Assembly: GCF_000527135.1 (NCBI RefSeq)
Contig: NZ_AZUP01000001.1
Location: forward strand, 1,302,001-1,366,000
Reading direction: 5' to 3'
DNA from: Methyloversatilis discipulorum
GTDB lineage: Bacteria; Pseudomonadota; Gammaproteobacteria; Burkholderiales; Rhodocyclaceae
DNA length: 64,000 nt
Part shown: piece after piece, positions 56,605 through 64,000 of the stretch
Layout of the letters: each line of letters starts with the position of its first letter
Numbering within the stretch: the first letter of the stretch is position 1
Program-made: the position numbers and the translations under genes
The notes under the pieces: model-generated
What the model was told of the DNA's origin: nothing
The model's database searches: none
The model's input: only the letters and a program-made list of their open reading frames with translations

Positions 56605-57612
56605 CTACCCCGCCCCGCGCTGCGCGCGCCGCCATGTCGCGGGTGGCTGCCCGGTCAGTCGCTTGAAGGCCCGCGAGAACGCGGCTTCTGATTCGTAGCC
56701 GATCTCCTGCGCGATGGTGGCGACCGAGGCCTGGCTTTCACGCATCAGGTTGGCGCCGAGCTGCATGCGCCAGTGGGTGAGGTACTGCATGGGCGGCATG
56801 CCGACGCGGTCGACGAAACGCTCGTGCAGGGCGGAGCGAGAGAGGCCGACCTGTCGGCCCAGTTCATCGACCGTCCAGTCCTCCGCCGGGCGCGCGTGCA
56901 TCAGCGCGATCGCCTTCCCGATGTAGCGATCGCGCAGCGCGGCGAGCCAGCCGCTGCCGCCCTCCTCCGGCAAGGCTTCGAGACAGCGGCGTGCCGCATC
57001 GACGAACACCATTTCGCTGACGCGCTCGAGCACTGCCGCGCTGCCCGCACGCCGGTGGCGTGACTCGGCCACGGCCTGTTCGAGCATGGGTGCCACCCAG
57101 GCGCCGACCCCGGTCGCTGGCAAGTGCAGCATCGGCGGCAGGGCCTGGATCAATGGGTTGAAGGGCGTCAGATCACAGCTGATGAAGCCGCAGACCATGG
57201 TGCTGCTGGCCCGGCTCGAGGGCACTTCGGCATCGAGCTCGCACACGCCGTCGTGCAGGGCGATCAGGACCGGTTGGGGGTGGTCGCGCGTCGTGGCGCG
57301 CCAGGACTGATCGCCGCCGGCCGCGCGCATGCCGGGCGCGCTGGAGAGCACGTGGGCATCGCCGCGCGGGAACATGACGATGTCGCCCGCCTGCAGCCTG
57401 GTCGGCGTCTCGCCCTCCATGCCGACCCAGCCGTTTCCGCGCAGGATCATGTGATAGGCAATCACGTGCTCGGCACCCGGACTGAGCGCGTCGGCCAGTT
57501 CCGGCGACGGTGGCGTGTCTGCCACCCAGTGATCGTCACAGCTCACGTAATAGAAGATGGCGCCGCGCAGACGCACACTCGTGAGCACATCGGACAACGG
57601 ATCGCCTTGCAT
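56605..57612 (-). CDS. AraC-family transcriptional regulator
   Basis: A 335-residue regulator with an N-terminal cupin (AraC_binding/cupin_6) domain (residues ~15-200, MILRGNGWVGMEGETPTRLQAGDIVMFPRG) and a C-terminal pair of AraC-type helix-turn-helix motifs (VDELGRQVGLSRSALHERFVDRVGMPPMQYL, IAQEIGYESEAAFSRAFKRLTGQPPATWR). Divergent from the methyltransferase gene at 57826, which is the most likely target. Confidence 0.92.
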   Translation of the reverse strand: MQGDPLSDVLTSVRLRGAIFYYVSCDDHWVADTPPSPELADALSPGAEHVIAYHMILRGNGWVGMEGETPTRLQAGDIVMFPRGDAHVLSSAPGMRAAGGDQSWRATTRDHPQPVLIALHDGVCELDAEVPSSRASSTMVCGFISCDLTPFNPLIQALPPMLHLPATGVGAWVAPMLEQAVAESRHRRAGSAAVLERVSEMVFVDAARRCLEALPEEGGSGWLAALRDRYIGKAIALMHARPAEDWTVDELGRQVGLSRSALHERFVDRVGMPPMQYLTHWRMQLGANLMRESQASVATIAQEIGYESEAAFSRAFKRLTGQPPATWRRAQRGAG

Positions 57613-57825
57613 CGCCCCTCCCCGGCGGCGTCGCGATCAAGCGGCGCGGACGCCTGGTCAGCTGTTCACGCGATCGCGGAGCCACGAGCAAGTTTCAACG
57701 ACATGCGGTGAATCGCCCGGCAGACCGGATATGAAGAATGGCCCGGTCGTCGCTCACCGCCTGTGCGGCCCGGCCGTCGGGCCAAGGCGAGCGCGGCGCG
57801 CCCTCAATCCGTTCAGGAGATCGCC

Positions 57826-58659
57826 ATGTCAGCCGTACTTGAAACCCCGAATGCCACGCCCGATTTCGATGCCATCAAACAACGCCAGCATGCCACCTGG
57901 GCGAGCGGAGACTATGCCGTCATCGGCAGCACGCTGCAAATCGTTGGCGAAAACCTCGCCGAAGCCGCCGACCTGCGCGCCGGCGAACGGATGCTTGACG
58001 TCGCCGCCGGCAACGGCAACGCGACCCTCGCCGCCGCACGCCGCTTCGCCGAAGTCACATCGACCGACTACGTCGAGGCGCTGCTCGACAAGGCGCGCAT
58101 CCGCGCCGCCGCCGACGGCCTGAGCGTGCAGTTCCGCGTCGCCGACGCCGAGCGGCTGCCCTTCGACGACGGAAGCTTCGACATCGTGATGTCGACCTTC
58201 GGCGTCATGTTCACGCCCGATCACGCGACGGCGGCCAGCGAAATGCTGCGCGTGGTGCGCCCCGGCGGCCGCATCGCACTCGCCAGCTGGACGCCCGGGG
58301 GCTTCATCGGGCGCCTGTTCAAGATCATCGGCGCCTACGTACCACCGCCGCCGGGCGTGAAGTCACCTTCACTGTGGGGCACCGAGCCGCACATGATCGA
58401 ACTGTTCGGCCCCCGCGCTGCGCAGCTCAAGTGCGAGCGCCGGCACTTCAACTTCCGCTACCGCTCGGCCGCTCACTGGCTGGAGGTGTTCCGCACCTTC
58501 TACGGGCCGATGCACAAGGCCTTCGGCGCCGTCGCGCCGGACGTCCGCCCGGCACTTGAGCGCGACATCCTCGCCCTGCTGGGCGAGCTCAATGTCGGCG
58601 GTCGGGATGCGCTGGTGGTGCCGGGCGAGTACCTCGAGGTGGTCATCACCAGGGCGTGA
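57826..58659 (+). CDS. SAM-dependent methyltransferase
   Basis: A 277-residue class I methyltransferase: motif I LDVAAGNGNATLAAA, acidic residue in STDYVEALLDKAR, VADAERLPFDDGSFDIVMSTFGVMF, and MLRVVRPGGRIALASW. It belongs to the UbiE/type 11 group; the substrate is unknown. Controlled probably by the divergent AraC regulator. The ATG at 57826 follows CAGGAGAT. Confidence 0.88.
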   Translation: MSAVLETPNATPDFDAIKQRQHATWASGDYAVIGSTLQIVGENLAEAADLRAGERMLDVAAGNGNATLAAARRFAEVTSTDYVEALLDKARIRAAADGLSVQFRVADAERLPFDDGSFDIVMSTFGVMFTPDHATAASEMLRVVRPGGRIALASWTPGGFIGRLFKIIGAYVPPPPGVKSPSLWGTEPHMIELFGPRAAQLKCERRHFNFRYRSAAHWLEVFRTFYGPMHKAFGAVAPDVRPALERDILALLGELNVGGRDALVVPGEYLEVVITRA

Positions 58660-58682
58660 CGGGGCGCGATGGCGCCTGGGTT

Positions 58683-59060
58683 CTCGTGGGAGGGGTCTTC
58701 TGATCCCGACTGCGGCGCTCAAGCATGAGGCGGTGCGGGATCACCTGCCCCGTCGCGGTCAGAAGACCGCTCCTACAAGGACCGTGCCCGATCCGCGGCA
58801 TGTGCCCGAGCCGGGGTTCTGTGGAAGGGGTCTTCTGACCCGACTGCGGTGCCCAAGCATGAGGCAGCGCTGGATCACCGGCTCTGTCGCGGTCAGAAGA
58901 CGGCTCCTACAGGGACCACGCTCGATCCGCAGCCGGCGCATGAGCCGGGTTTCTGTGGGAGGGGTCTTCTGACCCCGACTGCGGCCTGGATCGAAGCCGG
59001 CGGCACACATCCGCCGCGTCGCGGCCAAGGCCGCTCCCACAGGGATCGCGCCCGATCCGG
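58683..59060. repeat. Cluster of REP-like palindromic repeats (third cluster)
   Basis: Fills most of the gap between the methyltransferase and DUF502 genes. Three copies of palindrome A (GGGGTCTTCTGACCCCGACTGCGG type) at about 58690, 58826 and 58963, in the opposite orientation to the other clusters. Two copies of a variant B (GTCGCGGTCAGAAGACCGCTCCTACA type) and one of palindrome C alternate with them. Spacing is about 136 bases. No gene is supported here. Confidence 0.88.
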
Positions 59061-59149
59061 GGTTGGAAGCCTCCCACACGGAGGCGCAGGCCGGCATGCG
59101 CCTGCGGCACGCGGTATGCTCCGCACGCCTCCGTTCCGACCTTCCAGCC

Positions 59150-59761
59150 ATGACCAAGCACCGCCTCTACCAGTATTTCTTCCGTGGCCTGATCACCTTC
59201 CTGCCGCTGGCGCTGACCGTCTATGTGCTGGTGCTGTTCGTCACCTGGACCGAAAGTCTGGCGATGATGCTGGTGCGGCCGATCACCGGCGACTTCTACC
59301 TGCCGGGCCTGGGCATCGCGCTTAGCGCGGTGCTCATCGTCGGCCTGGGCATGCTGGTGTCGCGACCGGAAACCGGCCGCCTGCTGTCGCTGGTGGAACT
59401 GCCTTTCACCAATCTTCCGGTGGTGAAGAGCATCTATTCGTCGCTGAAGAACTTCGCCGACTACTTCGCGCCGCATACCGGTGAATCCGCCCAGCAGGTG
59501 GTGCTGCTGCGCATGCCCGGCAACGAGATGGGCATCGTTGGCCTGGTGACGCGGCAGTCGATGGGCGGGCTACCGCCCGGGCTGTCGGAGCTGGCGGACC
59601 AGGTCGCGGTGTACCTGCCCATGGGCTACATGATCGGCGGCTACACCGTGTTCGTGCCGCGCGCCTGGGTGACGCCGGTCGACATGTCGGTCGAAGAGGC
59701 CATGCGCATGGCGCTGATCGCCTACATGACGTCGAACCGGGGCGATCCCGAGGCGCGCTGA
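59150..59761 (+). CDS. DUF502 family membrane protein
   Basis: A 203-residue protein of the DUF502 family. Two hydrophobic segments (about residues 9-33 and 47-66) are followed by a soluble domain with the conserved LPVVKSIYSSLKNFADYF and GYMIGGYTVFVPRAWVTPVDMSVEEAM. The function is not established. Start at 59150; the open frame upstream runs through the repeat cluster and is rejected. Confidence 0.9.
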   Translation: MTKHRLYQYFFRGLITFLPLALTVYVLVLFVTWTESLAMMLVRPITGDFYLPGLGIALSAVLIVGLGMLVSRPETGRLLSLVELPFTNLPVVKSIYSSLKNFADYFAPHTGESAQQVVLLRMPGNEMGIVGLVTRQSMGGLPPGLSELADQVAVYLPMGYMIGGYTVFVPRAWVTPVDMSVEEAMRMALIAYMTSNRGDPEAR

Positions 59762-59958
59762 ACGCCTCGCCGCCTCACCGCCCCGGCCGGCGCGCACTAC
59801 GCGCATATGCGTATTGCGTCGAAGCGAGCCACCCGACCAGAATGAGCACCGCGCTCCGGAGGCGGCCCCGCGTGATCGTGGGCACGGCCTCCGGCAAGCC
59901 TGCGTTACGCCTGCGGGCGGTCGCAGGTCGCGGACCGTTCTGACCGGGGGATCACCAC

Positions 59959-60690
59959 ATGAAGAGAATCGTCTTGATCGCGTCATTGCTGCTCGGCGTC
60001 GCGGGCGGCACGCCGGCGCTGGCCGCGCCCATCGTTGTAAGCACGCTGTCGTCGTGGGACGGCAGCAGCAGTATCGGCGACTTCGGTTCCTCCGGCTTTT
60101 CCGGCTGGGGGCAGTTTCTGGTGGCGCCGACCGGCAGCAACCGAATGCTCGACTTCACCTTCCTGCTCAGCGACGCGCTCAAGGGCAGCAATACGAATGC
60201 GATACCGGTCACCTTCACGGCACATCTGGTGCAGTACAACCCCTTCACGCGCTATGTCGTCGGGCCGCTGCTCTATTCGAGCGCACCGGTCACGGTGCCG
60301 CTGACCAGCGGCCTGGATTTCGACACCTACACCTTCGACATCGATGCCGAGGTGACGGCCGGCAACACCTACATGATGTTCCTGTTCGCGAACAACTATG
60401 AACTGCGCATTCCGGACGATTCGCGCCTGCGCCTCGCCACCGCGAATACGGATCTGGGCGGCGGCGCCTATAACATCCCTTGGGATGCCGACAGCGATCT
60501 CGACGGGCTGCTGTCGGGTCAGTGGCGATTCACGGCCGGGCAGGATCTCGCCTTCGCGGCGACCTTCGACTTTCGGCCGGTCAACGAAGTACCCGAACCT
60601 CCCGCCTTGCTCCTGACGGCCGGCGCTGCGCTGGCCGTGCTGCGGGCGACGCGCCGCCGGGACGGCGCCGTGCGCCATCGCCTCAATTGA
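59959..60690 (+). CDS. PEP-CTERM sorting-domain protein (choice-of-anchor type)
   Basis: A 243-residue exported protein: signal peptide to about residue 23 (GGTPALAAP), a beta-sandwich body (FTFLLSDALKGSNTN, YTFDIDAEVTAGNTYMMFLF), and a PEP-CTERM tail (VPEPPALLLTAGAALAVL followed by RATRRRD). A second exosortase substrate in this window. Role in the exopolysaccharide matrix is family-based inference. Confidence 0.85.
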   Translation: MKRIVLIASLLLGVAGGTPALAAPIVVSTLSSWDGSSSIGDFGSSGFSGWGQFLVAPTGSNRMLDFTFLLSDALKGSNTNAIPVTFTAHLVQYNPFTRYVVGPLLYSSAPVTVPLTSGLDFDTYTFDIDAEVTAGNTYMMFLFANNYELRIPDDSRLRLATANTDLGGGAYNIPWDADSDLDGLLSGQWRFTAGQDLAFAATFDFRPVNEVPEPPALLLTAGAALAVLRATRRRDGAVRHRLN

Positions 60691-61114
60691 GGAAAGTCCG
60701 GCTAATGCGCGTCAGGTCAAGTTCGCCGCGCTGCAGCCGGTGGGTGGCGGTGTCGATATCGTTCACCACCCAGGTTTCGCGACCACGGGCGATCAGGTAA
60801 ATCACCAGCACATCGCGTGCACCGGCGTCAGGCGGCGCCGGCACATCGACCAGCTCGCCGAGCCGCATCATGCGGCTCAGGCCGATTGCGTCGACGTCCG
60901 GGCGCGCGGCATTGGCCTGCACGAAGCGTTGCAGCGTGGCCTGATCGAGGCCGGCCAGATCGACCAGCGCGGCGTCGTCGATGCGGTCCGCGGCCGCCAT
61001 GCGCATCAACAGCCCGGTCGGGCGCAGCGGACCGCCACAGGCGAGCATGGCGTCGGCATGGTCTTGCGCGGCATTCAGCACGGCGCGGAAATACGCATGT
61101 TCCCATGGCGGCAT
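60683..61114 (-). CDS. Hypothetical protein
   Basis: A ~143-residue soluble protein with no recognised family; HADAMLACGGPLRPTGLLMRMAA and RGRETWVVNDIDTATHRL are distinctive segments. The start at 61114 is preferred because GGAGGAG lies 7 bases upstream; the ATG at 61120 is too close to it. It is convergent with the PEP-CTERM gene and overlaps its end by 8 bases. Confidence 0.68.
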   Translation of the reverse strand: MPPWEHAYFRAVLNAAQDHADAMLACGGPLRPTGLLMRMAAADRIDDAALVDLAGLDQATLQRFVQANAARPDVDAIGLSRMMRLGELVDVPAPPDAGARDVLVIYLIARGRETWVVNDIDTATHRLQRGELDLTRISRTFLN

Positions 61115-61214
61115 GGTCATCTCCTCCGGCCCTCGCTCCGTTGCGAGCGCCCCTTCTGACGCTAGACCGCCTCCGGCGTCTTGTCACGACGCGCCGCGAT
61201 GACGACCGCCGCCG

Positions 61215-62411
61215 TCACCCGAATACCGGCAGCGGCGCGAAGCGGCCCTTCAGCACCTTGTCGGCCGCGCCCAGCTTGAGCCAGCCATCGATGGCGCTGG
61301 CGTACACCGAACGGAAGTCGGTGGTGTGGACGAGGTTGTCGCCCGCGTCCAGCGCGCCGAGGTCGGACGGCGTGCCGTAGTGGCCGCCCTTCACCTGTTT
61401 GCCGGCGAAGAACATGACGTTGGCGGTGCCGTGGTCGGTGCCGAGACTGGTGTTCTCCGGTACCCGGCGACCGAACTCGGAAAAGATGAGCAGGCTCACG
61501 CGGTCGGCCTGGCCCAGGCGTTCCATGTCGCGCAGGAAGCCGCTGATCGCATCCGACGTATAGGTAAGCAGGCGCTGGTGCAGGTCGGCCTGCTGCACAT
61601 GGGTGTCGAAGGCATTGTTGCGGTAGCCGGCGTAGTACAGGCGCGTCGGCAGGCCGGCGGCGATGCAGGCGGCCACCTTGGGCAGACCCAGCGGCGCGAT
61701 GCCGTAATCCTGATTGGTCGAGTACTTCGACCACGCCTCGCGCACTGCCAGCGACGATTCGCGCGCGCTGACCGCGACCTGTTCCAGGAAGCGACGCGAC
61801 GGGTTGTCGGTACTCGCAACGTTCACGTCGTCGAGCAGCGCGCGCGTCGGGTGCAGCGCACTGCGCATGAAACGCTCCGGCTCGTCGAACACCACCGGCG
61901 TATGGATGCGGCTGCGCACCGCCAGCGACTGCGTGGCGTCGATGTTGAGCAGATAGTTGGGCACCGGCGCCGGCGACATGGTGTCGGCCAGCCGGCCGAC
62001 CCAGCCGTAGTCGTCGCCGCTGTTCGGCGCGGCGGTGTGCAGGTAGGCCATCGAGGTGAAGTGCGAGAACGACGGGTTGTCGTAGCCGCAGCCATGCACG
62101 ATGGCGAGCTGGCCGTCCTTCCACAGCCGCTCGAAGCCGGCCATGCCGGGGTTCAGGCCGAAGCGCTCGTCGAGCTTGCGCAGCTTGTCCGGGCGGATGC
62201 CGATGTTGGGCCGCAGCCGGTAGTAGCGGTCGTCGGCGTAGGGCACGACGGTGTTCAGGCCGTCGTTGCCGCCGGACATTTCGAAGACGACGAGGATGCG
62301 GTCCTCCGCTTCGGCGGCGGCAGCCGCGCGCGCGATGGTGCCGAATACGCCGGGCACCATGAGCCCGGCGGAGGCCTTGAGGATGCTGCGGCGCTTGTGA
62401 TCGATGTTCAT
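61215..62411 (-). CDS. DUF1501 family protein
   Basis: A 398-residue protein of the DUF1501 (alkaline phosphatase-superfamily-like) family. A twin-arginine signal (KRRSILKASAGLMVPGVFG) opens the protein, then EDRILVVFEMSGGNDGLNTVVPY, FSEFGRRVPENTSLGTDHGTANVMFF. Usually encoded beside DUF1800, as here. Predicted exported hydrolase-like protein; activity unknown. Confidence 0.92.
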   Translation of the reverse strand: MNIDHKRRSILKASAGLMVPGVFGTIARAAAAAEAEDRILVVFEMSGGNDGLNTVVPYADDRYYRLRPNIGIRPDKLRKLDERFGLNPGMAGFERLWKDGQLAIVHGCGYDNPSFSHFTSMAYLHTAAPNSGDDYGWVGRLADTMSPAPVPNYLLNIDATQSLAVRSRIHTPVVFDEPERFMRSALHPTRALLDDVNVASTDNPSRRFLEQVAVSARESSLAVREAWSKYSTNQDYGIAPLGLPKVAACIAAGLPTRLYYAGYRNNAFDTHVQQADLHQRLLTYTSDAISGFLRDMERLGQADRVSLLIFSEFGRRVPENTSLGTDHGTANVMFFAGKQVKGGHYGTPSDLGALDAGDNLVHTTDFRSVYASAIDGWLKLGAADKVLKGRFAPLPVFG

Positions 62412-62456
62412 ATGCGTTCTCCAGCGGAGCGGCAGGGCACCCGCCCTGCCCTCGCC

Positions 62457-64000
62457 TCAACCCAGTTGATATTCCGGACGGCTCAGCAGCACGTGCAGCA
62501 GCAGGCGCAGCGGATCTTCGGCGTAGCTGGCGGCGGCCGGCAGGTCGCGCGTACCCAGCTCCTTTTCGAGGAAGGCGGCGAGCTTGTCCCGCGTGGAGCC
62601 GTCGAGCTGCACCGACAGGAAGCGGCCTTCCAGATAGGTGACGACCTCTTCCGGCGTGCGACAGCCGGCCTTCAGCACCATGCCGGTCAGATCCAGCCGC
62701 GCCACCGTGCGCGGGATGGGCTTCACCCGCTCGACCGCCATCTGCCAGCCGCGGTAGCTGCCGTAACGGGTGTTGAAATCCTCGTCGCGGTCGCCGTTCA
62801 TGCTCGACATCGCCATCATGTCGACGCCGCCATCGGCGCCGCCGGGCTTGGTGGCGGTGCTCAGATCGAGGCCGCTGCGTACGCGCTCGTGGATGTTGCG
62901 GATTTCGTAGCCCGCCTGCGCGCCGGGGTAGCGGTCGCCGGGGATGTAGTTGATGTCGGGCAGCGCGACGTCGAGCGCGAAATTGCCGCGCTCCAGCAGC
63001 AGCCCCGGCGTGATCCAGCTGCGGCCCTGCGCCCAGCCGGCCACGGTCGGCGGGTGCATCAGGCGCTGGCCCAGCGCGGTGGTGGTTTCGTTGAAGTCAG
63101 GCACGCCCGGCACTTCGGTCAGGCCCAGCTTGCGGTAGGTGGACACCACCAGTTCGACCGGCCCCTTGATGCGCGTCGCCACCGATTCCGGCGCATGGAA
63201 ATCGCGCGACATGAACAGCATTTCGAGGAAGGCGGCGACGTCGTAATTGACCGCCTTCAACCGCCGGCCCAGTTCTTCCGCCAGCGCCGGGTCGACGTCC
63301 TCGCGTACGAAGTGGCGATACAGCTTGCTGGCGAGATAGCGCGGCGTGGCCGGCTGGTCGAGGATGATGTCGATCACCTGCACGCCGTCGTAGTTGCCGC
63401 GCCGGCCCAGCACATCCTTCGGCCCGCCGTCGTGCTTGGCGGTGTCGATGTGGAAGGCGACGCCCTGGTAGTTCCAGCCGGTGAAAGCGCGCGCCGCCTC
63501 GCGGATGTCGTGCTCGCTGTAGTGGCCGACGCCCATCGTGAACAGCTCCATGATTTCGCGCGCGAAGTTCTCGTTCGGCGCGCCCTTCACGTTCACTGCG
63601 GCATCGAGGAAGGACAGCATGGCCGGGTCCTGCGCGACGCCTATCATCAGCGTGCGGAAGTCGCCCAGACCCTTCTGCTGGAACAGTTCGAGCTGGTTCA
63701 GCATCTTGCGGTAGTCACGCACCTTGTCTTCGTTGGTGGCGAAATGGCCGTGCCAGAACAGCGCCATCCTCTCCTGCAGCGGACGCGGCGACGTGAGCAT
63801 GCGGTTCGCCCACCAGTAGGCAACGCGGTCGGTTTCGAGCTTGCTGGCGCGCAACCAGTAGAAGAACTTGTTCACCACCGGCTGCATGCGGCGGTTGCCG
63901 CCGGCCTTCACGGCGACGCCCAGCGCTTCGCCGCTGTCGCGCGCGAGGTCGGTGGTGGCCGGACGGCTGGCGGGAAAGGGGTCCAGCCCCGCCTCGAATA
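62457..64000 (-). CDS. DUF1800 domain protein (runs off right edge)
   Basis: The C-terminal 514 residues or so of a DUF1800 protein; the open frame continues without a stop to the window edge, so the start is missing. Conserved parts include WHGHFATNEDKVRDY, NENFAREIMELFTMGVGHYSEHDI and KLYRHFVREDVDPALAEELG. It lies 45 bases upstream of the DUF1501 gene in a probable two-gene operon; function unknown. Confidence 0.92.
   Translation of the reverse strand, partial: FEAGLDPFPASRPATTDLARDSGEALGVAVKAGGNRRMQPVVNKFFYWLRASKLETDRVAYWWANRMLTSPRPLQERMALFWHGHFATNEDKVRDYRKMLNQLELFQQKGLGDFRTLMIGVAQDPAMLSFLDAAVNVKGAPNENFAREIMELFTMGVGHYSEHDIREAARAFTGWNYQGVAFHIDTAKHDGGPKDVLGRRGNYDGVQVIDIILDQPATPRYLASKLYRHFVREDVDPALAEELGRRLKAVNYDVAAFLEMLFMSRDFHAPESVATRIKGPVELVVSTYRKLGLTEVPGVPDFNETTTALGQRLMHPPTVAGWAQGRSWITPGLLLERGNFALDVALPDINYIPGDRYPGAQAGYEIRNIHERVRSGLDLSTATKPGGADGGVDMMAMSSMNGDRDEDFNTRYGSYRGWQMAVERVKPIPRTVARLDLTGMVLKAGCRTPEEVVTYLEGRFLSVQLDGSTRDKLAAFLEKELGTRDLPAAASYAEDPLRLLLHVLLSRPEYQLG

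Noticed and set aside
59862..59958. Sigma-54-like sequence (GGGCACGGCCTCCGGCA) before the second PEP-CTERM gene
   Set aside because: The spacing between the GG and GC is 11, not 10, so it fails the strict rule.

Overview
This is a GC-rich (roughly two-thirds G+C by eye) chromosomal segment of a beta-proteobacterium. The full cytochrome c maturation operon, acyl-CoA dehydrogenase/ETF unit, PEP-CTERM proteins, NarL- and NtrC-type two-component systems and an NrtA-type transporter with cyanase suggest the Rhodocyclales or a related, possibly methylotrophic, group. The genus is not proven by the sequence. Nearly all of the window is ordinary chromosome; the exceptions are one AT-rich insertion (about 52.66-55.13 kb) and several clusters of palindromic intergenic repeats.

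Layout. 0-2.8 kb: chemotaxis-type operon on the minus strand (MCP, CheY, STAS protein, CheA cut by the window edge). 3.1-5.6 kb: FixL/FixJ-like two-component pair, then a palindromic repeat cluster. 6.0-10.2 kb: acyl-CoA dehydrogenase, etfA and etfB, divergent from a TetR regulator with two perfect palindromic operators between them. 10.3-14 kb: phosphomannomutase/phosphoglucomutase, an EAL-HDOD protein and an HDOD protein, closed by a 32-bp palindromic terminator. 14-18 kb: alaS coupled to a small exported protein, and a luciferase-like monooxygenase. 18.2-26.2 kb: glycerol kinase, a NarL-type pair, a family 3 solute-binding protein, a UgpB-like/small protein/UgpQ operon and an aldo-keto reductase. 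26.3-33.6 kb: RNA-related genes (rlmM, a RhlE-type helicase, tRNA-Ser(UGA), rlmD, a ribosomal-oxygenase-like cupin), a BI-1/YccA protein and a repeat-rich lipoprotein. 33.7-40.5 kb: the ccmABCDEFGHI operon.

40.5-45.7 kb is a regulatory block. A predicted sigma-54-dependent small RNA gene lies on the minus strand, divergent from a histidine kinase and its NtrC-family sigma-54 activator. A second, NarL-type, kinase/regulator pair follows. An LHPP-like HAD phosphatase, a 125-bp-period tandem array of palindromes and a PEP-CTERM protein come next. 48.2-52.6 kb holds a DJ-1/PfpI protein, an NrtA/permease/ATPase ABC transporter and cyanase, which together look like a cyanate (or related nitrogen compound) uptake and detoxification cluster.

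52.7-55.1 kb is a horizontally acquired defence-like island. It encodes a PD-(D/E)XK-like domain and a NACHT (STAND) NTPase in one continuous frame that is broken by a single in-frame amber codon just before the P-loop. It is followed by a VapBC toxin-antitoxin pair with a palindromic operator over its -10 box. 56-64 kb returns to ordinary genes: an AraC regulator, a methyltransferase, a DUF502 membrane protein, a second PEP-CTERM protein, and a DUF1501/DUF1800 pair whose second member runs off the window.

The two loci most worth following up are the sigma-54 small RNA beside its probable activator and the amber-interrupted nuclease-NACHT gene.
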